A stretch of 40,909 nucleotides of DNA. Origin: Porticoccaceae bacterium. GTDB taxonomy: Bacteria > Pseudomonadota > Gammaproteobacteria > Pseudomonadales > Porticoccaceae. Below, piece after piece: positions 7,792-15,842 of this stretch; position 1 is the stretch's first letter, and each line of letters opens with the position of its first letter. The notes below the pieces were generated by a model that searched no databases, had not been told where the DNA came from, and worked only from the letters and a program-made list of their open reading frames with translations. The position numbers and the translations under genes are program-made. Location of the stretch: NCBI GenBank assembly GCA_028822155.1, contig JAPKEJ010000018.1, positions 1 through 40,909 of the forward strand, written 5' to 3'.

Positions 7792-9432
7792 TTAAAGACT
7801 AGCAGGCCTAGCTGGAGAACCCTGTAGAAAAGGTCCATCAACACAAATACGTTGGCCATCTGGTGCAGCACAAGCTCCACAGATACCTACACCGCACTTC
7901 GTAAGATAGTCGATGGCACTGAAAATCTGATCGTCGCGACAGAATTCGCGTTGCACTCTCGCGGCCTCGTGCACCATAGGGGCAGGTCCACAGTTATAGA
8001 ACACCAAATTATCTAGCTCAGCCGGCGTCATCTCCTGCAAACGGGCGCGCAATAATTCCGTCACAAACCCCTTAAAACCCTCACTACCATCATCGGTAGC
8101 CACGTGCACATCAGCAACTCTTTGGCACTCTTCAAGATAATAGAGTCGTTCTGCAGTGCGAGCGCCAGTGAACAACTCTGCGTTACCAAAATCCCTGGCA
8201 AGTTGATACACAGCCGCCAAGCCTGTCCCGCCAGCAACTGCCATGATCTTGGCATCTTCAGGTGGTGATACAGGGATGCCATGCGGACCGCGCACGTAAA
8301 CTTCAGAGCCAACTGCTAAATCCATTAATTCATGAGTAAAGAGACCCACATCAATAACTGCCAACTGAAAAGGGTCATCTGAAAGAGCGGAGAAAGGCTT
8401 CTCACCTAACCCAGGTATCCAAAGGAACACAAACTCGCCTGCCTGGATGTTAATCTTTCGATCAAAGGTCAGAACGCAAATATCTTCACATATGCGTTTA
8501 TTCTCAACGAGAACAACGGGTTCAAAATCCATATCGATATCGTATCGAATATGACCTTCAGCTTTATTGCTACCGAAACTGATGTCAGATTCTAGCTGAC
8601 TAAAATAGCTTCCAATATCATCGGTTGTCATGCCCGTAAGAGCAGAGCCAACGCCAATAATGGTGGAGCCTGCATCGAGGAATTCTCGCACATCAGCAGC
8701 ACTACTAACCCCACCACACCCAACAATAGGTACATTAGTGATAGCGGAAATTTCACGAATACATTTAAGTGCAATAGGCAGAACGCCCTTACCCGACATG
8801 CCGCCGGCGCCATTACTTAGTACAGGCTGACCATGGGAAGAGGTATAACCTGGACCAACAGTATTAATAGCGCACAGACCATCTGCTCCACCCGCCACTG
8901 CAGCAAGGGCTATCTCACTAACATTAGACGTATTAGGCGTTAATTTTGGGATCACAGGGATATCGACGACGGCCTTGACCGCTGCCGTGACTTCTCGAAC
9001 CATATCTGGATCCTGACCCATAGCCATACCGTAGCCTTTAGCGTGCGGACAGGAGAGATTAAGCTCTAGACCATCGGCAACGGGTGCCATAATCTTAGCT
9101 ACTTGAACAAACTCTTCGATGCTACCACCAAAGATAGACACCAGTAAAAAACGATCTGCAGGGATGCGTAACTTCGACATAGCCTCTGCGGAAGCTTCAG
9201 CGCCGGGGTTAGTTAAACCTACAGCATTGACGAAGCAGCCTGGTGCATATTGACTATAAACAGGTTCACGATTCCCCGCACGCGGCGCAGGGCCAACACT
9301 TTTCGTCGTGATGACACCTATCTGCGGCATATGGTCAAACATAGCCTGAATAATCGAGGTTGCAGTGGTAACAATTCCAGAGGGAATCGTAAATGGGCCA
9401 GATAGGGTCTTGCCAAGAAATTCTGTTTTCAA
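7792..9432 (-). CDS. Dihydroorotate dehydrogenase class 1B fused to its electron-transfer subunit (PyrD-PyrK)
   Basis: One 546-residue polypeptide covering two proteins that are normally separate. Residues 1 to about 300 are a class 1 dihydroorotate dehydrogenase barrel with an FMN site; the NLSCPH motif supplies the catalytic Cys128. Residues about 300-546 are a PyrK-like module: an FAD-binding barrel, an NAD-binding segment (VAGGTGLAAVYQ, 399-410) and a [2Fe-2S] motif with Cys513, Cys518, Cys521 and Cys530. In known class 1B enzymes electrons pass from FMN through the iron-sulfur cluster and FAD to NAD. No stop or frame break separates the halves. No other pyrimidine gene is nearby, so it could be the main enzyme, a second one or a relative with a different substrate. 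Confidence 0.88.
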   Translation of the reverse strand: MKTEFLGKTLSGPFTIPSGIVTTATSIIQAMFDHMPQIGVITTKSVGPAPRAGNREPVYSQYAPGCFVNAVGLTNPGAEASAEAMSKLRIPADRFLLVSIFGGSIEEFVQVAKIMAPVADGLELNLSCPHAKGYGMAMGQDPDMVREVTAAVKAVVDIPVIPKLTPNTSNVSEIALAAVAGGADGLCAINTVGPGYTSSHGQPVLSNGAGGMSGKGVLPIALKCIREISAITNVPIVGCGGVSSAADVREFLDAGSTIIGVGSALTGMTTDDIGSYFSQLESDISFGSNKAEGHIRYDIDMDFEPVVLVENKRICEDICVLTFDRKINIQAGEFVFLWIPGLGEKPFSALSDDPFQLAVIDVGLFTHELMDLAVGSEVYVRGPHGIPVSPPEDAKIMAVAGGTGLAAVYQLARDFGNAELFTGARTAERLYYLEECQRVADVHVATDDGSEGFKGFVTELLRARLQEMTPAELDNLVFYNCGPAPMVHEAARVQREFCRDDQIFSAIDYLTKCGVGICGACAAPDGQRICVDGPFLQGSPARPASL

Positions 9433-9743
9433 AATGGTTCGCTCGACACTTGTATGTTGATATTTAGACAGGTAATGATTATACCGATTTTACAAAATTA
9501 ATCTGCTTCGAATTAACCTTAAAGCGGTGTCTAATTGAGGTAAAAAGAGCGAATGTAAATCTCCGTGCTGATCTTTATTTCAAGACCTACAAAAGTTAGG
9601 GAAATACGGCTGAAAAAAATCCCCATCGTTGTCGTTCAATTAATGGTGAAGTTTGTCGAACCCAATACTGTTCCTATACACTTTGTATCTACAATGTCAA
9701 AGTTAAGTGGTAATCTTTGCCAAAGCCCTAAGGGAAGCACCCT
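9433..9743. other. Intergenic stretch between divergent pyrD-pyrK fusion and phosphodiesterase
   Basis: A 311-base gap that must hold promoters for both divergent genes. It is AT-rich. I see no convincing hairpin, palindrome or known regulatory motif. The AAGGGAAG at about 9730-9737 is the ribosome site of the phosphodiesterase. Confidence 0.5.
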
Positions 9744-10736
9744 ATGATGATACAGTACCTAAGAAATCGAGAATATCTGACGACCACTCTACTGCTCGTA
9801 GTAATCTCCTTCTTTACCCCCTTTGCCAATGCGTCGACAGCTACGCCGGCAGTAATATTTATCATTGCTGACGGCATTCCTGCAGACGTCTTGGAAAATA
9901 CATCCACACCCGTACTAGATTCCATTGCGGACAAAGGCGGCTACACGAGAGCCTACGTAGGCGGAGAGATTGGAGGAAAATCTCAAAGTCCAACATCTTC
10001 AGCGATCGGCTACAACAGCCTGCTCACGGGGACCTGGGCCAATAAGCACAATGTTTATGATAACCAGGTAAGTGATCCGAACTACGCCTACTGGGATATT
10101 TTTAGAATGGCCAAAGAGCACGATCCGACCTTCCAAACGGCCATCTTTTCGACCTGGACAGACAATCGGACGAAGCTTCTTGGTGACGGTCTGCAGGAGG
10201 CTGGCGGCAATAAACTGGATTATGCGTTTGATGGGTTCGAACTTGATATCGAGCGTTTCCCACACGATCTGCTGAGAAATTACATCCGCGCTATCGACGA
10301 TCTTGTCACCAATGAAGCGGCGAGATATGTTGGGTCCAATGGGCCAGCTCTGTCATGGGTCTACTTAGAATACACAGACTCAGTGGGCCATGGCTACGGC
10401 GACGGCCCAGAAATGACGGCGGCCGTGCAACACATGGACGGTCAGATCGGTAAAATCTGGAACGCCGTGCAACAACGGCAACAGTCATATGACGAAGACT
10501 GGATGATCGTGATTACGACGGACCATGGGCGCGACGCCAAAACCGGCCGGGGCCATGGAAATCAGAGTGAACGAGAACGAACAACTTGGATAGTGACTAA
10601 TAGTGACGATCTCAATGAGCGCTACGACCAAATGCCAGCGATTGTCGACATCCTCCCGTCGATTGCTGCGCATCTTAAGCTTGAGATTCCTGAGAAGATT
10701 AGGAATCAACTTGACGGCCAGAGCTTTATCGACTGA
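9744..10736 (+). CDS. Secreted alkaline phosphatase-superfamily phosphodiesterase
   Basis: A 330-residue exported enzyme of the type I phosphodiesterase/nucleotide pyrophosphatase group. A signal peptide ends near ANA-30. The two-metal site is recognisable: Asp43 in IADG, a nucleophile region around Ser/Thr85-87 with Asn91, Asp212 and His216 in YTDSVGHGYG, Asp260-His261 in TTDHGRD and His271 in GRGHGN. It probably cleaves phosphodiesters or nucleotides in the periplasm for phosphate or nucleoside scavenging. An AAGGGAAG ribosome site precedes the ATG. Several parts are noticeably GC-richer than the neighbours (two 60-base lines counted at 67% and 62%), hinting at transfer. No partner gene is adjacent. 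Confidence 0.87.
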   Translation: MMIQYLRNREYLTTTLLLVVISFFTPFANASTATPAVIFIIADGIPADVLENTSTPVLDSIADKGGYTRAYVGGEIGGKSQSPTSSAIGYNSLLTGTWANKHNVYDNQVSDPNYAYWDIFRMAKEHDPTFQTAIFSTWTDNRTKLLGDGLQEAGGNKLDYAFDGFELDIERFPHDLLRNYIRAIDDLVTNEAARYVGSNGPALSWVYLEYTDSVGHGYGDGPEMTAAVQHMDGQIGKIWNAVQQRQQSYDEDWMIVITTDHGRDAKTGRGHGNQSERERTTWIVTNSDDLNERYDQMPAIVDILPSIAAHLKLEIPEKIRNQLDGQSFID

Positions 10737-10888
10737 ATTCTGTGCATTTCGTGTGAGAGTAATTAAATTAATATAACTTCAAAAATCTCTACAAAATATA
10801 TTAAACTAAGCGTAGCGCTACTATTGATACAGGATATTGATTAGTAAGCACCAAGGACAAAAATAACTAATTTTTTGAGAGGATCTCC

Positions 10889-11311
10889 ATGTCAAATCTT
10901 AATGCAACGCTTAATTCGATAGCTAAGCCATTTACTGGATTAGCCCCTTGGTTACTAAGACTCGTCTTGGGTACCTCATTCTTCTTGCACGGTTACAGTA
11001 AGTTTCCTTTACCCCCGGAAAAAATGGTTGGTTGGTTTTCTAGTATTGGTGTTCCAGCCCCTGAAATCGTTAGTAGCATGGTGGCTATTGGTGAAATCAC
11101 AGCGGGTGTTGGCATTATTTTAGGAGGCCTATTAGGCAGCTCTCTGGGACATTTAATCACCAGACTTTCCGGTGGTGCGATAATGATTATTATGATTGGA
11201 GCTTTTTCTATAGCTCATGCTGACTGGTTCATCACAGCTAAGCTATTTACCAGCGAGCAAATTTTCCTCTTCGCTCTGGGTACTTATTTTGCCATTAAAG
11301 GTAATGATTAA
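10889..11311 (+). CDS. DoxX family membrane protein
   Basis: A 140-residue protein with four predicted transmembrane helices and the DoxX signature near the first (LLRLVLGTSFFLHGYSKF), followed by a second helix pair rich in glycine. DoxX proteins are small inner-membrane subunits linked to thiosulfate:quinone oxidoreductase in archaea and to redox or oxidative-stress complexes elsewhere; the function in proteobacteria is mostly unknown. A strong GAGAGGA ribosome site sits just before the ATG. A 10-base palindrome GTAGCGCTAC at 10812-10821 lies in its upstream region. No oxidoreductase partner is adjacent, so the role cannot be assigned. Confidence 0.88.
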   Translation: MSNLNATLNSIAKPFTGLAPWLLRLVLGTSFFLHGYSKFPLPPEKMVGWFSSIGVPAPEIVSSMVAIGEITAGVGIILGGLLGSSLGHLITRLSGGAIMIIMIGAFSIAHADWFITAKLFTSEQIFLFALGTYFAIKGND

Positions 11312-11425
11312 GCTCTACCAATGCCTGGATAGGCGATCTAATCTCCCCCTGTTTTAAATAGAACAGTAACCTTTATAGTTATATCCTCCAACACATCGGA
11401 TGATATAAATTGAGACTTAATATTA

Positions 11426-12193
11426 ATGTACGTTCCTTCTATCTTTTATAAAGTGTATGAAAAAACACTTCACCGACAAATCTTTGCTGACCAACGTCCC
11501 CATCATGTGGGTCTCATCGTTGACGGAAATCGACGCTTTGCGCTGGCCCAGAAACTAGCTACGCGGAAAGCAGGTCATATGGCTGGGTCAGATAATTTAG
11601 AAGGGTTTTTAAGATGGTGTTTAGACCTCGAAATTAAAATGGTTACCCTCTATGGCTTTTCCACTGAAAACTACAATCGCAGTGGAGAAGAAGTCGAAGA
11701 GCTAATGAGTATTATTTTAAGTAAGTTCCGGACGCTGAAGACCGACCCTTTAATTGCTGATGAAAATGTTAAAATTAAAGTCATCGGAAGACGAGATCAG
11801 CTGTCACAGGAAATGAACGAAGAGATTGATACTGTCGAGGCTCAAACTGCGGAGCACAGCAGTTTTCAGCTAAACATTGCGATTGGCTATGGGGGTCGCG
11901 CAGAAATAGTAGATGCGGTTAAAAAAATTGGTGAACAGATTAAGATTGGCGAGATAGATATTGGCGATATTGATGAACAGCTACTCTCCAATCATCTCTA
12001 TACCGAGGGCATGCCTGACCCAGATCTTATTATTCGCACCTCAGGCGAGGAGCGATTGTCTGGTTTTTTGCTATGGCAAAGCGCCTATTCAGAACTCTAC
12101 TTCACCGAGACCTTTTGGCCTGCGTTCCGTAAAATTGACTTTTGGCGAGCTATACGAGTCTGGCAGCAACGCAATCGACGATTTGGTAAGTAA
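11426..12193 (+). CDS. cis-Prenyltransferase (UppS family), archaeal-like variant
   Basis: A 255-residue (Z)-polyprenyl diphosphate synthase that elongates an allylic diphosphate with isopentenyl diphosphate units. The catalytic Asp33 lies in HVGLIVDGNRRFA; bacterial UppS usually reads DGNGRWA here, while DGNRRYA-like forms are familiar from archaea. The diphosphate-binding stretch is IIRTSGEERLSGFLLWQSAY with Arg204, Arg210 and Ser212. The usual Asn after that serine is Gly213. The N-terminal PSIFYKVYEKTLHRQI and the late FWPAFRKIDFWRAIRVWQQR stretch also look archaeal in style. It is not beside cdsA, dxr or frr, where the canonical gene normally lies, so it may be a second synthase with another chain length or purpose. 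Confidence 0.88.
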   Translation: MYVPSIFYKVYEKTLHRQIFADQRPHHVGLIVDGNRRFALAQKLATRKAGHMAGSDNLEGFLRWCLDLEIKMVTLYGFSTENYNRSGEEVEELMSIILSKFRTLKTDPLIADENVKIKVIGRRDQLSQEMNEEIDTVEAQTAEHSSFQLNIAIGYGGRAEIVDAVKKIGEQIKIGEIDIGDIDEQLLSNHLYTEGMPDPDLIIRTSGEERLSGFLLWQSAYSELYFTETFWPAFRKIDFWRAIRVWQQRNRRFGK

Positions 12194-12217
12194 GCTAGTT
12201 GAAACAAACAATAGCTA

Positions 12218-13654
12218 CTAAGATTGGCCATAACCATAGTAATCCGCTATCGCCAAGCCTGCAGCTACGCTAGTAAAAGGATCATGCTCTACCACCTTCC
12301 CAGCAAACTGATTGTCGAGAATATCTTTTACCGCAGGGATCAGCGAAGAGCCTCCCGTACGCAACACTAGATCAATATCCGTTGCCTGCACATTAGCCTT
12401 ACTCAGGATAAGGCTGATGGCCTGTTCTAATTCAAACAGTGAGTCTGAAATCATAACCTCAAACTCCCACCGCTCTAACCCAACCTCAATATCAAGCTGA
12501 GGGATATCTAGTATCGCTGACTGCTGCACTGAAAGGCTCGCCTTAAAGTCCTTGATCGCCTCAAAAACCTGATAACTATAATTTTGTCTAATAAGGTCAT
12601 AAAGACGCTTAAATTTATTGGCAGCAACATCAGTCTCTGCCATACGCTGCATAACCGGTGAGGTATATTTATTTTGGTTAAGCATATAACTGACGGGCCA
12701 ATTAATCAGTAAATCTTCGAAATCACCAAAAGGGAAAAGCGTATCGACGGTTAGACCATCGACCAAACGACTCCAGCGCTCTCCTTTACCCAGCAACGGA
12801 AACACTAATTCTCTAAAGATAGTTTGATCAATTTTATCCCCACCTAGAGCAATACCATGTGTGGCCTCAACTTCAAAAGAATCGTCAAGGCGTCGTAAAA
12901 TACTAAAATCCAGAGTTCCACCACCAAAGTCGACTGTCAGTAGTCGCTGGTTCTGTTGATCTGACTGATTGTGTAAATAACTAATGGCAGCTGCAGTCGG
13001 CTCCGGGCAAAAAGTTTGCTCGGTGATACCAGCATGACGGTAAGCCTCACTAAGTCGATCAAGCGCGACCGTATTACGCTGCCGTTCGTTCCCCTCAAAG
13101 TTAACGGGGTGTCCAATACAGGCATGATCGGCCAAATCTTGGGACTCTCCTTCCAAAAGATGTCTAATTGCATCGCGCAGTGCTCTGCGGATGCCAACCA
13201 ATATCGGCGTCACTAAAGCGACCAACCTAAATTGCCGAGAAAATATTAATGTTCGATCGCTGGCCAAGTTACCTAGAAGTCTTTTTGTGCCACGAAATAA
13301 TCGCCCTGGCAAGCTTCCATCATTAAAAGCTTGACCATAAACCTTACTCGTTTCACCCTCACCTGCTGGCCCATCAGGACCGCCAGCGCTGGTTCTCGCC
13401 TCGCCCAACACCTCAAGACTAAGCTCAACCTTTCTACCTTGATTACCTTTAATATACTCGTCTATCGCCTCCTGCCCGATCTTGGCGATAAAGTCTCGGT
13501 CAATATAATTGGCTGATGGCATAATGGGATTGTGGGGTGCTAGCTTAACCAGCTTTACACGCTGGCCATCAAATATTGCCGCAGCGCTATTGCTGGTACC
13601 GAAATCTATACCAATGCCGATTTTGGAAAGTGATGAGTCTGAATTTTTTTTCAT
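12218..13654 (-). CDS. Hsp70 family protein, YegD-like
   Basis: A 478-residue actin-fold ATPase of the Hsp70 superfamily. The phosphate-1 motif IGIDFGTSNSAAAIF is at the N-terminus, the phosphate-2 motif TVDFGGGTLDFS lies mid-protein and the adenosine motif LVLRTGGSSLIPAV is near the C-terminus. The protein ends after the nucleotide-binding domain, so the peptide-binding domain of DnaK is absent, as in E. coli YegD (about 450 residues). It probably acts as an ATP-dependent switch rather than a general chaperone; clients are unknown. It stands alone on its strand, 178 bases after the small asparaginase gene, and converges with the prenyltransferase. Confidence 0.9.
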   Translation of the reverse strand: MKKNSDSSLSKIGIGIDFGTSNSAAAIFDGQRVKLVKLAPHNPIMPSANYIDRDFIAKIGQEAIDEYIKGNQGRKVELSLEVLGEARTSAGGPDGPAGEGETSKVYGQAFNDGSLPGRLFRGTKRLLGNLASDRTLIFSRQFRLVALVTPILVGIRRALRDAIRHLLEGESQDLADHACIGHPVNFEGNERQRNTVALDRLSEAYRHAGITEQTFCPEPTAAAISYLHNQSDQQNQRLLTVDFGGGTLDFSILRRLDDSFEVEATHGIALGGDKIDQTIFRELVFPLLGKGERWSRLVDGLTVDTLFPFGDFEDLLINWPVSYMLNQNKYTSPVMQRMAETDVAANKFKRLYDLIRQNYSYQVFEAIKDFKASLSVQQSAILDIPQLDIEVGLERWEFEVMISDSLFELEQAISLILSKANVQATDIDLVLRTGGSSLIPAVKDILDNQFAGKVVEHDPFTSVAAGLAIADYYGYGQS

Positions 13655-13832
13655 GAATGAAACGCTAGCAATGAATTAACGCCGCTATGTTAACGGAAAA
13701 TTAAACTAAGGGAACTAAAATACGCAGCCTAAATGCAAGATTCCTCACTATTTTAATGTTACCAATGAGGTCCTAACAAGCACGGCACTCGCTAAGATTT
13801 TTTAACCTGAATTTAAATAGATATCTCTAGAT

Positions 13833-14321
13833 TCAGGACTTCTGTTCAAAGCGATTCTTAGTGCGGTTTTTAACCACTTTGCTTGATTCAAAAATCTGGC
13901 CATTCATTGCAATATAGACTCCCGAGGAGACTATTTGTAGCGCTCCAATAGCACAGCCGATATTAAAAACTGCATCATTTTCAGAAAAAGCTGCCGGCTG
14001 TAACGCGCCAGTTAGAATAATTGTTTTTCCCTCTATCTCTTTCAACCAATTAGCAGTTTCAACCATGCCATCGGTACCATGGGTAATTAAAATATGCTCA
14101 GCATCGCATTCATCAACGGCCTGACGGATTAATTCTCGGTGTTGACCGGTCATATCAAGGCTATCGACGCGCATCAATTGGTATAGACTAACCTCGAAGC
14201 CAACATTCATCTTCTGGAGTAACGCCTCAACCACAGGACCTCCTACCTGGAATTCGCTAGCCGCATCAAAATAGACCTTGTCTATCGTGCCGCCTGTAGT
14301 CAGAATAGCCAGCTTATCCAT
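13833..14321 (-). CDS. Single-domain asparaginase-like protein
   Basis: A 162-residue protein matching only the N-terminal domain of L-asparaginases (full enzymes are about 330 residues). The first active-site motif TTGGTIDK supplies Thr12 and the second, ITHGTDGM, supplies Thr83-Asp84; a lysine near 148-151 is in the place of the family's catalytic lysine. The C-terminal domain, which closes the neighbouring subunit's active site in the tetramer, is absent. It ends cleanly rather than by a visible frameshift. Such short proteins recur in gammaproteobacteria and may be amidohydrolases of unknown substrate. The ATG is followed upstream by the divergent sigma-factor region. Confidence 0.85.
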   Translation of the reverse strand: MDKLAILTTGGTIDKVYFDAASEFQVGGPVVEALLQKMNVGFEVSLYQLMRVDSLDMTGQHRELIRQAVDECDAEHILITHGTDGMVETANWLKEIEGKTIILTGALQPAAFSENDAVFNIGCAIGALQIVSSGVYIAMNGQIFESSKVVKNRTKNRFEQKS

Positions 14322-14449
14322 ATTGTCTTCCTAGAGTTTAGTTTTGATAGCGCTGAAATATTGAATATTAAAAGTGATTGAGCCTATTGCGCAATCAAAC
14401 CGCGTATAGTGTAGTCTAAATTCATGTGCTTCTGGACCTAAATAAAGGC

Positions 14450-14478
14450 TGATCCAATTACTGTCAGGGGTCGTAAAA
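14450..14478 (+). promoter_or_regulatory. Candidate singlet-oxygen (ECF11-type) sigma promoter upstream of the sigma/ChrR operon
   Basis: TGATCC at 14450-14455, an 18-base spacer, then TAAAA at 14474-14478. This fits the TGATCC/TAAGA-like promoter described for Rhodobacter sphaeroides sigma-E, the sigma partner of ChrR, and its position just ahead of the sigma gene suggests autoregulation, as in that system. Transcription would begin near 14485, which argues against the GTG at 14489 as the translation start. Confidence 0.7.
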
Positions 14479-14506
14479 AGCCTACATAGTGAAGAAGCTT
14501 TATCTA

Positions 14507-15160
14507 ATGTTGGATAGAATGATCGAAATCGTTGACCAGAAGGAAGAGCAGGCCAAAAAGACGGCAATGTTTAGCACAGAAAAACGCTCGGACCAGTGGT
14601 CCATGCTGCTGGTGTCTGTTGCTGAAACTCGTGATAGGCGTGCCTTTACTCAATTATTTAATCATTTTGCGCCTCTACTAAAGAGTTTTGCTCAAGCAAG
14701 TCGTCATGAAGGATGGTTCCCAGGCTTGAGTGAAGATTTAGTCCAAGAGGTAATGATTAAGGTATGGCAGAAATCGGCAAGCTATAACCCTGAAAAAGCT
14801 TCCGCAACCACGTGGATTTATACAGTGGCGCGAAACTGTAGAATAGATATGCTGCGCCGCAAGAGTAATACTCAACATCTTCCGCTTGATAATGAAGATT
14901 TCTGGCATGAAGCGGACGAGGACACCCCTGTCACTTTGATGAGGCAGAAGCGTAGTGAAGACAAGGTGCAGACTTCCCTTGCGAAATTGCCCAAAGAACA
15001 AGACGAGATCCTTCGCAAAGTCTATTTAGAAGGTAAATCTCACGCAGAGGCCTCCAACGAGCTTGGTTTGCCCCTAGGAACAGTAAAATCGAGGGTGCGA
15101 CTAGCACTTCAGAAAATGCAAATTCTGGTTGCACCAGAATTTAGAGACGACGTGCTATGA
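14507..15160 (+). CDS. ECF RNA polymerase sigma factor, RpoE/ECF11-like (ChrR partner)
   Basis: A sigma-70 family factor with only regions 2 and 4. Region 2 is visible in LSEDLVQEVMIKVWQKSASY with the following TWIYTVARNCRIDMLRRK, and region 4 in LPKEQDEILRKVYLEGKSHAEASNELGLPLGTVKSRVRLALQ (split over a helix-turn-helix). It should direct RNA polymerase to TGATCC/TAAAA-type promoters when released by its anti-sigma factor. The start is uncertain: GTG 14489, ATG 14507 and ATG 14567 are all in frame. 14507 is chosen because a start at 14489 would leave almost no leader after the predicted promoter, and AAGAAG lies 9 bases before it. Its stop overlaps the chrR start (ATGA), implying coupled translation. 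Confidence 0.92.
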   Translation: MLDRMIEIVDQKEEQAKKTAMFSTEKRSDQWSMLLVSVAETRDRRAFTQLFNHFAPLLKSFAQASRHEGWFPGLSEDLVQEVMIKVWQKSASYNPEKASATTWIYTVARNCRIDMLRRKSNTQHLPLDNEDFWHEADEDTPVTLMRQKRSEDKVQTSLAKLPKEQDEILRKVYLEGKSHAEASNELGLPLGTVKSRVRLALQKMQILVAPEFRDDVL

Positions 15161-15828
15161 GTAAAGTTAATCACCACCCCGATTCTGCGATGTTGGTAGA
15201 TTTTTCTGCAGGAAATCTTAACACTGCTCCTTCTATATGTGTTTCAGCCCATCTGCACTTTTGCGCCAAATGTCGTAGTGAGTTGCTGCGCCTTGACCAA
15301 GTAGGATCTAAGCTGATGAGTGAAGCGGAACCCATCGAGGTGGGAGATCTTCTATTAGACTCAGTGATGGCCAAGATAGACCAGTTACCTGAAAGTGCTG
15401 AGGATATTGTCCCCAGTACCTCTGAGATGTCTGACGTCCATTACCCCCTCTTAGTTAATAAACTCATTACTGCCAGCGAATCTACACCGACTTGGCGGCG
15501 GATGTCTGCTTCTGTGGATGTTGCTCAATTTACAACTGGCCAGAAAGAATACGAAGTAGCATTACATAAAATTTGTTCTGGCGGTAAAACTCCACGCCAT
15601 GACCACGGCGGTCGCGAATTCACCGTGGTTCTTAAAGGTAGCTTCTCTGATGAGCAAGCAGTTTATAATGAAGGTGATTTTCTACAGCGTGAAGCCGGTG
15701 ACGTCCACCAACCAATGGGCGCTCAAAATGGAGAGTGTATTTGCCTTTCCGCCTTAGCTGCACCGATCAAGCTGTCTAATCCATTCGGATTTTTGATGAA
15801 GCCTTGGCTACGAATCAACCCAATGTAA
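15157..15828 (+). CDS. chrR: ChrR-type cupin anti-sigma factor
   Basis: A 223-residue zinc anti-sigma factor. The N-terminal zinc-binding domain has H32-x3-C36-x2-C39 with an upstream His6/His7. The C-terminal cupin holds His148, His150, Glu154 and His184, with exactly the spacing of the zinc ligands known in Rhodobacter ChrR (141, 143, 147, 177). In that system the first domain sequesters the sigma factor and the cupin is needed for release under singlet oxygen or organic peroxide. The ATG overlaps the sigma stop by one base pair step (ATGA). The photolyase, cyclopropane synthase and similar targets that often neighbour this pair are not here. It converges on hisF with a 14-base gap. Confidence 0.93.
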   Translation: MSKVNHHPDSAMLVDFSAGNLNTAPSICVSAHLHFCAKCRSELLRLDQVGSKLMSEAEPIEVGDLLLDSVMAKIDQLPESAEDIVPSTSEMSDVHYPLLVNKLITASESTPTWRRMSASVDVAQFTTGQKEYEVALHKICSGGKTPRHDHGGREFTVVLKGSFSDEQAVYNEGDFLQREAGDVHQPMGAQNGECICLSALAAPIKLSNPFGFLMKPWLRINPM

Positions 15829-15842
15829 TTCTAACTGTATGA

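Noticed and set aside
10073-10078. TGATCC inside the phosphodiesterase gene as another sigma promoter
   Set aside because: The sequence 18 bases downstream is TATTT, and the site is within coding sequence.
13806-13837. Inverted repeat CCTGAAT/ATTCAGG overlapping the asparaginase stop codon
   Set aside because: In the direction of that gene it is followed by an A-run, not a U-run, and the loop is 18 bases, so it is not a convincing intrinsic terminator.
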